DNA of 64,000 bases, from positions 2,927,240 to 2,991,239 of the forward strand of contig NZ_OZ007030.1 of assembly GCF_963931595.1 (NCBI RefSeq), written 5' to 3'. The translations under genes were made by a program, and so were the position numbers. This DNA comes from an uncultured Subdoligranulum sp. GTDB lineage: Bacteria; Bacillota; Clostridia; Oscillospirales; Ruminococcaceae. The notes under the pieces were generated by a model that saw nothing but the letters and a program-made list of their open reading frames with translations, did no database searches and had not been told where the DNA came from. Shown one piece after another: positions 47,786-54,700 of this stretch (position 1 is the stretch's first letter; the number at the start of each line of letters is the position of its first letter).

Positions 47786-49311
47786 AACCCCAGTTCCTCC
47801 AGATACTGTTTCATCTGTGCCTGTACCTGCGCCAGTTCCGCTTCGATATTGGCAATGTTGCGCTGTACCTCGTCGATGTCAACCAGTTCTTCCTCCTCAA
47901 AAGTATCCACGTAGCGGGGAATATTCAGGTTGAAGTCGTTCTCCCGGATTTCATCCAAAGAGGCAAGATAACTGTATTTATCCACGGTCTCCCACTTCTC
48001 GTAGGTGGAGACGATCCGGGCAATGTCGGTGTCGCGCAGAATATTCTGGTTCTTGCCCTTCTCAAAATTGCCCTCCCCGGAAGCATCAATAAACAGCACA
48101 TCCCGCTGCGGACGATTTTTCTTGAATACCAGAATGCAGGCCGGAATGCCGGTACCATAAAACAGATTGGCGGGCAGTCCAATCACGGCATCCAAAAGAT
48201 TCATCTCCACCAGCTGGCGGCGGATTTTCCCTTCGCTGGCACCACGGAAGAGGACGCCATGGGGCAGCACGATGGCCATGCGGCCATTTTCTGCATCCAG
48301 GCTGGCCAGCATATGCAACACAAACGCGTAATCACCCTTGGAAGTGGGCGGGACACCCCAATCGAATCGGTGGTAAGGGTCCAGTTCGGCCGTCATTTTT
48401 TTCTTGCCTTTGCTGTCCGCCTCCACATCCGTCAGAAAGCCGCTGTCCCACTTGTCCAGGCTGAAGGGCGGATTCGCAACAACGACCTGGAACTTCATCA
48501 ACTTGTCATTTTCGATGTTCTGCGGGTTGGATAGGGTATCCCCCTGCCAGATGCGGGCGTCATCCACCCCGTGCAGGAACATATTCATCGTGCACAAAGC
48601 CCAGGTCTGAGCGTTGAGTTCCTGGCCGTAGATGGCGACCTTGCCGCTGGGCACCTTTTTATAGGCTTTCAGCAACAGGCCGCCGCTGCCGCAGGTGGGG
48701 TCGTAGATACGGTCATTCTCTTTGGGCTTCACCAGGGAAGCCACCAGTTCGGATACCTGGCTGGGAGTGAAGAACTCACCACCCTTTTTGCCGGCGTCCG
48801 ACGCGAACATGGCGATCATATACTCATAGGCGTCGCCGATGATGTCAGCGGAGCCCAACTGGCTGGGACGAAGATCCAGCTTGTGGAAATCTTCCAGCAG
48901 ATTGCGGAGCGTGGCGTTTTTCTCCTTCACTTCCCCGAAATCCACTTGGGAATTGAAGTCAATGGCCCGGAACACGTTGCGCAGCTTTCCGCTGTTGTGC
49001 TCTTCAATGCGGGACAGTGCTACATTGATCATCTGGCCGATCTGCGACTCACTGCGGTGATCGTACAGATAATCAAAGGTGGACTCTTCATCCATGGCAA
49101 AGCGCTCACGGCTCATGGCGCGCTCCACACGGCGCATATCACCCTCATACTGTTGGATGTACTCCTGGCGTTTCTCCTTGGAAACGTCGCTGAGATATTT
49201 TACAAACAGCATGGACAGAATGTAGTCCTTGTACCGGGAACTGTCGATTTTGCCGCGGAAGCTGTCGCAGGCGCTCCACAAAACTTGTTCAATGTCGTTT
49301 CGGGTTGTCAT
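47782..49311 (-). CDS. hsdM: Type I RM adenine methyltransferase HsdM
   Basis: The 509-residue protein has the N-terminal HsdM helical domain (IEQVLWSACDSFRGKIDSSRYKDYILSMLFVKYLSD) and a gamma-type N6-adenine methyltransferase. SAM motif I DPTCGSGG is at 204-211 and the catalytic NPPF at 280-283. The C-terminal helix (DIDEVQRNIANIEAELAQVQ) contacts HsdS. With HsdS it methylates the target and forms the core that HsdR joins. Overlapping ATGA junctions tie it to both the single-TRD hsdS upstream and rhuM downstream. Confidence 0.95.
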   Translation of the reverse strand: MTTRNDIEQVLWSACDSFRGKIDSSRYKDYILSMLFVKYLSDVSKEKRQEYIQQYEGDMRRVERAMSRERFAMDEESTFDYLYDHRSESQIGQMINVALSRIEEHNSGKLRNVFRAIDFNSQVDFGEVKEKNATLRNLLEDFHKLDLRPSQLGSADIIGDAYEYMIAMFASDAGKKGGEFFTPSQVSELVASLVKPKENDRIYDPTCGSGGLLLKAYKKVPSGKVAIYGQELNAQTWALCTMNMFLHGVDDARIWQGDTLSNPQNIENDKLMKFQVVVANPPFSLDKWDSGFLTDVEADSKGKKKMTAELDPYHRFDWGVPPTSKGDYAFVLHMLASLDAENGRMAIVLPHGVLFRGASEGKIRRQLVEMNLLDAVIGLPANLFYGTGIPACILVFKKNRPQRDVLFIDASGEGNFEKGKNQNILRDTDIARIVSTYEKWETVDKYSYLASLDEIRENDFNLNIPRYVDTFEEEELVDIDEVQRNIANIEAELAQVQAQMKQYLEELGL

Positions 49312-49898
49312 ACAGAAGTACCTCGTTTCATAGATGAATCTTCCCGCGCAAGAATCGCGGCGTAGTATTTTTCTTTTTCCTCTGCCAGTTGATGCAGCAA
49401 GGCCGTTTCGCGCCGGGCCAGTTTGTGAATTTGTCCGATTCGTTCCTGCTGAGCAATCGAAGGAACATGAAATTGGAACTGCGTGAAGAAAGAGGCTTTC
49501 ACGGCGCTGAGTACATTACTCGTAGTGCTTGTATAGATCCGACGCTTAACAGCCGGGGTATTCAGCAACCAAAAGAGGTAGTCCGGCAACAGAGTGTTGC
49601 TTTCCGTTCGGATGATCATGAAATTGGAGGAGACCACCAGACCGGTGGTTGTGGAATCAATGAGTGCGGCAGTGTATGGTGTGGTCAAGCGGACAATCAC
49701 GTCGCCCGGCTGGGTCAGATATTCCGTCTTGAGAGGCTCCGACGCATGAAACACGCTGAGGTCCTCCTGGGCGATACTGCCATCGGGGTGAATGGAACGA
49801 AGTGTAAGAAGGTTATAGCAGTACGGTGTGGGCTCTCGGGACTCTTTGCGCGCTAGCACAAGCCCGCTTCGTACGGAAGCAAGTTCCTCTAAATGCAT
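49308..49898 (-). CDS. hsdS: Single-TRD type I specificity protein (half HsdS)
   Basis: The 196-residue protein has one TRD, starting MHLEELASVRSGLVLARKE, with NFMIIRTESNTLLPDYLFWLLNTPAVKR. One conserved helix follows (QQERIGQIHKLARRETALLHQLAEEKEKYYAAIL). It is about half the length of a standard HsdS and lacks the second TRD entirely rather than showing a broken frame. Half subunits can dimerise to recognise a symmetric target. It is the first gene of the operon, with a consensus promoter, AGAGGTG before its ATG, and an ATGA overlap with hsdM, so it is expressed with the methyltransferase. Confidence 0.8.
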   Translation of the reverse strand: MHLEELASVRSGLVLARKESREPTPYCYNLLTLRSIHPDGSIAQEDLSVFHASEPLKTEYLTQPGDVIVRLTTPYTAALIDSTTTGLVVSSNFMIIRTESNTLLPDYLFWLLNTPAVKRRIYTSTTSNVLSAVKASFFTQFQFHVPSIAQQERIGQIHKLARRETALLHQLAEEKEKYYAAILAREDSSMKRGTSV

Positions 49899-49968
49899 AG
49901 GCTCACCTCTGAAATGTCATGAAGTAAAAATAACGCGTACAGAGAACAACTCAACCTCTGCACTCAAG

Positions 49969-49997
49969 AGTATAAAGGGTGGGATAGGGTTTGTCAA
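49969..49997 (-). promoter_or_regulatory. Consensus promoter of the type I RM island
   Basis: On the minus strand TTGACA (49992-49997) and TATACT (49969-49974) are spaced 17 nt, about 70 nt before the ATG at 49898. The rest of the gap to 50240 holds no gene I can support; GCACCT and AGGTGC near 50184-50206 form a weak hairpin. Confidence 0.75.
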
Positions 49998-50240
49998 GGA
50001 AAATTGTGTCATGGATTAAAAATAACGAAAGGAACCTACACAAATCACACCTATATATCAAGAGGGAAGATAGGATGAGAGCTTCTGAATATAGATGTGT
50101 GCATCGTTTTGAGTGTGTGAAGGGGGGGGACAACAGAAAGCGCGCATCACTTCTGTTGGATGGAACTTGAACAAAGATAAAGAAGCACCTCTACAGTGTG
50201 AAGGTGCCCCTTTGGAAAATACGAGATTTTTCGGTATCAG

Positions 50241-50858
50241 TCACCTTTTCATGTCAGCAATCTCCCGTATCATCCTATAATGTTTCCCACTCTTCCTCGT
50301 GATCCGGTTATAATCATCCGAAACCAGATAGTCCAGCAGCCATGTTTTCGGCACCATGAACCGTGGGCGGCGCTGGATGGTGCGCAGGCGGCCCTCGGTG
50401 CACCAGCGGCTGACGGTGTGGGGCGTGTAGCCGGTGAAGCGGGCAATCTGCTCCACGGTCAGCACGTCGGGGGCGTCGGCCAGCTGCTGCTCCAGATAGC
50501 GGCGGAGGAGCAGGCGGCTGACGATCTCGTAATCGAGAGTGCGGGTCAGGGACACGGCGGGCGGCTTGCGCTGGGGATAGTTTTTATACCACCCGCTGGG
50601 AGGAGCGTAATACTCCGGCTCGGTCAGACGGCGGCACAGGTAGGCGGTCACATTCGCCTTGGCGATCTTGTAGCAGCGGGTGCGCTTGCCGGTGTGGATA
50701 CAGGGCACCAGCCCGCTCTGCAGCAGATACAGCGAAGTACGGGTGCCGATATGGCAGGCTTTGCGGAAGTCGTTGCGGCTCATGGGATCGGGATAGGGGG
50801 CCAGCAGCGCGTCGATCTCCTCTGCCAGCCGGTCTTGGGAAATGGTTTGTTCGTTCAT
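50241..50858 (-). CDS. Double-HTH DNA-binding protein, possible excision/replication regulator
   Basis: The 205-residue protein starts at ATG 50858 with AAGGAG 9 nt upstream. Two excisionase-type HTH modules are seen: MSRNDFRKACHIGTRTSLYLLQSGLVPCIHTGKRTRCYKIAKANV, and LTVEQIARFTGYTPHTVSRWCTEGRLRTIQRRPRFMVPKTWLLDYL. This pair of MerR/Xis-like winged helices fits a recombination directionality factor or a regulator of the element. It is the last gene before the right attachment site and its high GC matches the mobilization end rather than the RM cargo. Confidence 0.7.
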   Translation of the reverse strand: MNEQTISQDRLAEEIDALLAPYPDPMSRNDFRKACHIGTRTSLYLLQSGLVPCIHTGKRTRCYKIAKANVTAYLCRRLTEPEYYAPPSGWYKNYPQRKPPAVSLTRTLDYEIVSRLLLRRYLEQQLADAPDVLTVEQIARFTGYTPHTVSRWCTEGRLRTIQRRPRFMVPKTWLLDYLVSDDYNRITRKSGKHYRMIREIADMKR

Positions 50859-51207
50859 GGTCGGATTCTCCTTTGATGAAATTCGGACCCGGAGAAACCG
50901 TATCTGTACGACAAGATTCTTGAATTTTGGGGTGATTTTCCCGCCTGCGGGAAAATTCTGCGCCGGGACAAACCGGCCTAAACCCGCCCCGGCGGGCCGG
51001 ATGCTGTGCCGGTTATCTTGCACGGTATCTTGCATTTTTCCCGGAAGGCGTTGCTTTTCGCCCCAAAGGGCAGTACTATACTTTTACTTGTACCCACGCG
51101 GTTTTATGGGCAGATGCGCCGAAACTCTCCGTGGTGTTGTCAAAATAGACCGGACGAAACGGCCCGTTTTGACCCTGGGGGAGCACAGACGGCATTGGGG
51201 ACACAAA
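50859..51207 (+). other. Right end of the mobilizable element, with arm-type repeats
   Basis: This 349-nt stretch has no convincing gene. TTTTCCCGC and GCGGGAAAA form a hairpin near 50936-50955. Two ATCTTGCA copies (51015-51022 and 51027-51034) followed by TTTTTCC match the tails of the 190-bp units at the tRNA locus. They are candidate integrase arm-binding sites. A promoter-like TATACT near 51076 has no clear gene after it. Confidence 0.55.
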
Positions 51208-51267
51208 ACTCGAAATGCTTTAGGTCTCGAGAGAGGCGCGTGGGTTCGACTCCCACCATCTCCGCCA
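51208..51267 (+). pseudogene. tRNA-Ser 3' half at the right attachment site
   Basis: Bases 51208-51267 repeat the tRNA from the anticodon loop (ACTCGAAATGC) to CCA without a mismatch that I can find, but have no 5' half. This is the attR scar of integration into the tRNA at 25277. Confidence 0.9.
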
Positions 51268-51343
51268 AATCCCTCAGGAATCTTCCTGAGGGTATTTTTG
51301 TATTTTCACGGCAAGAACCCCTTGCCGTTTGGGAGGAAGCGCT

Positions 51344-51904
51344 ATGCCGACATTTACCATCGTGGGCGGGGTCAACGGGGCAGGCAAGAGCAGCCTGTCC
51401 GGTGTGCTGAAGGATTGTTTGGACGACTTGGGCGTTATCGTGGACCCTGACAGACTGACCGCCCAGCACGGCGGCGATGAGTATGCCGGGGGCCAGGCTG
51501 CCGTTGCCAAACTGCAGGACTGTCTGGCCCAGGGCATCGACTTCACCGAGGAAAGCACCCTTTCGGGCAGCTTCTCCCGCAAAATGGCCCGCGCGGCCCG
51601 GGACAAGGGCTACACCGTACGACTGTACTATGTGGGCCTGGATACTGCTGAGGAATCGGTCCGTCGGATCGCCAACCGGGTGGCCCGCGGCGGCCACGAC
51701 ATCCCGACCCAGGACGTGGAACGCCGGTTTGCCCGGCGTTTCCGGGACCTGGGCAAGCTGCTGCCGCTGTGCAACGAGGCAACCTTCTATGACAACGACA
51801 ACGGCTTCCGGGTGGTGGCTTTCTATCGCAACGGGGAACTGCTGCCCGCCACCGATACGCCACCTGTCTGGCTCACCGACCTGCGTCGGGAGCTCGCGCT
51901 CTGA
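51344..51904 (+). CDS. Zeta-toxin-like P-loop kinase, copy 2
   Basis: The 186-residue product is identical to that of the gene at 25445, with the same GVNGAGKSS Walker A and Arg-rich lid, although the DNA differs at about 19 positions by my count, all third-codon-position synonymous changes. The same GGGAGGAAG ribosome site precedes the ATG. The promoter situation differs: here no tRNA promoter lies upstream, only the element right end. The complete lack of amino-acid change argues that both lineages were under selection until recently. Confidence 0.75.
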   Translation: MPTFTIVGGVNGAGKSSLSGVLKDCLDDLGVIVDPDRLTAQHGGDEYAGGQAAVAKLQDCLAQGIDFTEESTLSGSFSRKMARAARDKGYTVRLYYVGLDTAEESVRRIANRVARGGHDIPTQDVERRFARRFRDLGKLLPLCNEATFYDNDNGFRVVAFYRNGELLPATDTPPVWLTDLRRELAL

Positions 51905-51916
51905 ACCAATGTAGGA

Positions 51917-52109
51917 TTACCACCGGTTTTCCGGCAGTTCCTCCGGCAGCGGCAGCGCCTGCTCCATGGTGGCGGCGCTGAGCTGCTTGGACTGGGAATC
52001 CAGGTGGGCGTAGATGTTGGCCGTGGTAGAGATGTCACTGTGGCCCAGCCATTCCTGGATCTGCTTCATGGGGCACGCCTTGTTTCAGCAGCAGGCTGGC
52101 GCAGGAGTG
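51917..52109 (-). pseudogene. Integrase 3' fragment of the second element copy
   Basis: About 64 C-terminal codons of a sister of the integrase at 26018 remain, including the nucleophile region of LGHSDISTTANIYAHL. A 1-bp insertion near 52072-52084 relative to the intact gene shifts the frame, and homology ends at 52109 where unrelated sequence begins. It cannot be functional. Confidence 0.88.
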
Positions 52110-52149
52110 CCCTTACGGTATAATTACGACAAACCGGAAAAGCCCCGTA

Positions 52150-52290
52150 GAATCAAGGGTTTTGAGGTTTTCAGTCTGATTTTTTCATCCTTTTCCAAAC
52201 CGAAAAATCATACTGAAATAAGTCGAATTGCAGGAGGTGTTTCATTAACGACAAATGAATAGCAGAAAGGAACTCAAAACCTTTTGATTC
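52150..52290. repeat. Nested inverted repeats upstream of parA
   Basis: An outer pair (52150-52169 with 52271-52290, 17 of 20 positions) encloses an inner pair (52170-52184 with 52203-52217, 14 of 15). The region is AT-rich and has no gene that I can support; the whole gap 52110-52412 is otherwise non-coding. It may be part of an origin, a transfer site or an element end. Confidence 0.5.
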
Positions 52291-52320
52291 CAAACACAAC
52301 AGAATATTGGATTTAAGCGA

Positions 52321-52351
52321 AGCCGTCACTTGTTTTAAGTGGCGGCTTTTG
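52321..52351 (+). terminator. Terminator upstream of parA
   Basis: AGCCGTCACTT (52321-52331) pairs with AAGTGGCGGCT (52337-52347), with one G-T pair, and a T run follows. Confidence 0.7.
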
Positions 52352-52412
52352 TTGTTTCCAGGGCTGTTATGCAGGCACATGACAACACCCAATCAGAAAT
52401 GAGGTGAAGTCA

Positions 52413-53234
52413 TTGAACCCACAAATCATCGCTGTCGCCAACCAGAAGGGCGGCGTCGGCAAAACGACCACCTGCGCCAACTTAGGCATCGGGCTGGCGC
52501 AGGCCGGAAAAAAGGTGCTGCTGGTGGATGCTGACCCCCAGGCCAGCCTGACCATCAGCCTGGGCAACCCGCAGCCGGACAAGCTGCCCTTTACCCTGTC
52601 GGACGCAATGGGCCGCATCCTGATGGATGAGCCGCTGCGCCCTGGCGAGGGCATCCTGCACCACCCGGAGGGCGTGGACCTCATGCCCGCCGACATCCAG
52701 CTGTCCGGCATGGAGGTGTCGCTGGTGAACGCCATGAGCCGGGAGACCATCCTGCGGCAATATCTGGACACCGTGAAGGGGCAGTATTCACATATCCTCA
52801 TTGACTGCCAGCCCTCCCTGGGGATGCTCACGGTCAACGCGCTGGCCGCCGCCAACAGGATCATAGTCCCCGTCCAGGCGGAGTATCTGCCCGCCAAGGG
52901 CCTGGAGCAACTGCTGTCCACCATCAACAAGGTCAAGCGGCAGCTGAACCCCAAGCTCCAAATCGACGGCATCCTGCTGACGATGGTGGACAACCGCACC
53001 AACTTTGCCAGAGAGATCGCCGCTTTGCTGCGGGAGACCTACGGCAGCAAAATCAAGGTGTTCGGCACCGAGATCCCCCACTCGGTCCGGGCCAAAGAGA
53101 CCAGCGCCGAGGGCAAGAGTATCTTCGCCCACGACCCCGGCGGCAAGGTGGCGGAAGCCTACAAGAATCTGACAAAGGAGGTGTTGACACTTGAAAAGCA
53201 GCGCGAAAAGAGTAGAGCTGGCCTCGGTCGATGA
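52413..53234 (+). CDS. parA: ParA/Soj family partition ATPase
   Basis: The 273-residue protein has the deviant Walker A KGGVGKTTTCANLG at about 12-25, VDADPQASLT (Walker A'), and LIDCQPSLGMLTVNAL (Walker B), all standard for ParA/MinD ATPases. With ParB it segregates the circular form of the element. TTG 52413 is used because GAGGTG lies 6 nt upstream; the in-frame GTG at 52404 falls inside that ribosome site. It overlaps parB by 44 nt in another frame. Confidence 0.92.
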   Translation: MNPQIIAVANQKGGVGKTTTCANLGIGLAQAGKKVLLVDADPQASLTISLGNPQPDKLPFTLSDAMGRILMDEPLRPGEGILHHPEGVDLMPADIQLSGMEVSLVNAMSRETILRQYLDTVKGQYSHILIDCQPSLGMLTVNALAAANRIIVPVQAEYLPAKGLEQLLSTINKVKRQLNPKLQIDGILLTMVDNRTNFAREIAALLRETYGSKIKVFGTEIPHSVRAKETSAEGKSIFAHDPGGKVAEAYKNLTKEVLTLEKQREKSRAGLGR

Positions 53235-54126
53235 CCTGTTTTCCACCGAGGAAAGCCGGGCGGACGCCCAGCGGGAGAAGGTTCTGGAAATTCCCTTGTC
53301 CGAGCTGCACCCGTTCAAGGACCACCCCTTCAAAGTCAAGGATGACGATGCCATGATGGAGACCGCCGACAGCATCCGGCAGTACGGCGTGTTGGTCCCC
53401 GCCATCGCCCGTCCCGACCCCAACGGCGGCTATGAGCTGGTCGCCGGACACCGGCGGCACCGGGCCAGTGAGTTGGCGGGCAAGGATACCATGCCGGTGA
53501 TTGTCCGCGACCTGGACGACGACCAGGCCACCATCATCATGGTTGACAGCAATTTGCAGCGAGAAAGCCTGCTCCCCAGTGAGCGCGCTTTTGCCTACAA
53601 GATGAAGCTGGAGGCCATGAAACGGCAGGCTGGCAGGCCCTCAAAAAATTCCGCCCAAGTTGGGCGGAATTTTGACGGCAAGGAATCCAGAGAGATTTTG
53701 GCGGAACAGGTAGGCCAAAGCCGTAACCAGATTTCCCGCTACATCCGCCTCACTGAGCTCATCCCCGAACTGCTGGACATGGTGGATGAGAAGAAAATCG
53801 CCTTCAACCCGGCCTATGAGCTGTCTTTCCTCAAAAAAGAGGAACAAACACAGCTTCTGGACGCGATGGACAGCGAGCAGGCCACCCCCTCCCTCTCCCA
53901 AGCCCAGCGGCTGAAAAAGTACAGCCAGGAAGGGCACCTGACCCTCGACATGATGCGGGTCATCATGGGCGAGGAAAAGAAAAGCGACCTGGACAAGATC
54001 ACCTTCACCAGCGACACCCTGCGCAAATATTTCCCCCGGAGCTATACGCCCCAGCGAATGCAGGAAACCATCATCAAGCTGCTGGAGGCATGGCAGCGCA
54101 AGCGCCAGCAACAGCACGACCGCTGA
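53191..54126 (+). CDS. parB: ParB/Spo0J family partition protein
   Basis: The 311-residue protein has the ParB N-terminal CTPase domain (IPLSELHPFKDHPFKVKDDDAMMETADSIRQYGVLVPAIARP and ELVAGHRRHRAS, the GxxRxxA box), ESLLPSERAFAYKMKLEA, and a central HTH (LAEQVGQSRNQISRYIRLTELIPEL). It binds parS-like sites and drives ParA. The start is TTG 53191, preceded by GGAGGTG. A perfect 29-bp palindrome lies within its coding sequence (53645-53673) between the CTPase domain and the HTH. Confidence 0.92.
   Translation: MKSSAKRVELASVDDLFSTEESRADAQREKVLEIPLSELHPFKDHPFKVKDDDAMMETADSIRQYGVLVPAIARPDPNGGYELVAGHRRHRASELAGKDTMPVIVRDLDDDQATIIMVDSNLQRESLLPSERAFAYKMKLEAMKRQAGRPSKNSAQVGRNFDGKESREILAEQVGQSRNQISRYIRLTELIPELLDMVDEKKIAFNPAYELSFLKKEEQTQLLDAMDSEQATPSLSQAQRLKKYSQEGHLTLDMMRVIMGEEKKSDLDKITFTSDTLRKYFPRSYTPQRMQETIIKLLEAWQRKRQQQHDR
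53645..53673. repeat. Perfect 29-bp palindrome inside parB
   Basis: AAAATTCCGCCCAA (53645-53658) and TTGGGCGGAATTTT (53660-53673) are exact inverses around a single G. The region codes for a poorly conserved loop, so the sequence may serve as a DNA site, for example parS-like, or as an RNA hairpin. Confidence 0.7.
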
Positions 54127-54139
54127 GAAAGGAGAGCCT

Positions 54140-54418
54140 ATGAGGGATATTTCAGCCCGTGAGCTGAAAGGACATAACATTTTGGCTGTGGAGCGGTTCC
54201 AGGACAGCACCCGCTGGATGGTGGAGTTCATGGTTCGCAAGCCCCGCACCCCCTACGGCAGCCCCGGCGATGAGGTTCGCCTGTTTCTCACCGAGGATGG
54301 CTACCGGCAGGCCCTGGACGCCCAGCGCAGCCAGCAGATCAAGATCAAGCGGTATGCCCACGTTGTAGAGGGCCATATCCTCGATTTCAAACCGAAAAAG
54401 AAACGCCGTCGCCCGTAA
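54140..54418 (+). CDS. Small hypothetical ICE protein
   Basis: The 92-residue protein, MRDISARELKGHNILAVERF..., has mixed alpha/beta character and a strongly basic tail (FKPKKKRRRP). It has no membrane span and no motif I recognise. AAAGGAGAG precedes the ATG, 13 nt after parB, so it is part of the par operon. Proteins of this kind sit at the same place in many Tn1549-like elements. Confidence 0.6.
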   Translation: MRDISARELKGHNILAVERFQDSTRWMVEFMVRKPRTPYGSPGDEVRLFLTEDGYRQALDAQRSQQIKIKRYAHVVEGHILDFKPKKKRRRP

Positions 54419-54448
54419 ACCTGCCATCTACCAAGAAAGGAATGAATT

Positions 54449-54634
54449 ATGTGTACCGTTAGAGAGATTCAAGAGGCCATCCGTGAACACTGCCAATCCC
54501 AACATGACATGGAAAGTACCGAGATCGACCAGGTAATGCAGCGGCTGCCCTTTGACACCACGCAGGACGTTTTTTCCCGGCCCCCTGTGCCGAAGCCGCC
54601 GTATTCCTGGCGCAGCCGGAACTATCGCACCTGA
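54449..54634 (+). CDS. Small hypothetical ICE protein
   Basis: The 61-residue protein has an amphipathic helix in its first half (REIQEAIREHCQSQHDMESTEIDQVMQRL) and a Pro/Arg-rich tail. AAAGGA lies before the ATG and a terminator follows immediately, which supports a real small gene at the end of the par operon. I cannot suggest a function. Confidence 0.45.
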   Translation: MCTVREIQEAIREHCQSQHDMESTEIDQVMQRLPFDTTQDVFSRPPVPKPPYSWRSRNYRT

Positions 54635-54637
54635 CCG

Positions 54638-54668
54638 CCGCAGTCTTTTTGAAAGATTGCGGCTTTTT
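54638..54668 (+). terminator. Terminator after the par operon
   Basis: CCGCAGTCTTT (54638-54648) pairs with AAAGATTGCGG (54652-54662), with one G-T pair, followed by CTTTTTT. Confidence 0.85.
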
Positions 54669-54700
54669 TCATGCCATGAACTGAGAGAGGAGTGAAGTCA

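Larger units (their letters stand above)
25309..51207. mobile_element. 25.9-kb integrative mobilizable element in tRNA-Ser
   Basis: The left limit is the point inside the tRNA anticodon stem-loop from which the sequence repeats at 51208; the right limit is just before that repeat. The element carries a tyrosine integrase next to the tRNA, a relaxase with MobC, a RepA-like ATPase, HTH regulators, toxin-antitoxin genes, an IS21-family insertion and a type I RM island. It has no mating-pore genes of its own, so it would rely on a helper such as the ICE beyond 52110. GC content drops markedly in the cargo (about 30900-50200). Confidence 0.75.
51208..52109. repeat. 0.9-kb duplication of the element's left end
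   Basis: The segment corresponds to 25309-26209 along its whole length: tRNA 3' half, terminator, kinase gene and integrase 3' end. The two copies differ by scattered substitutions and one 1-bp insertion. Similarity stops abruptly at 52109. It is best read as the truncated start of a second, tandem copy of a related element. Confidence 0.85.

Noticed and set aside
52014..52262. Small gene spanning the end of the integrase fragment
   Set aside because: It joins the antisense of the integrase remnant to unrelated AT-rich sequence and has no ribosome site.
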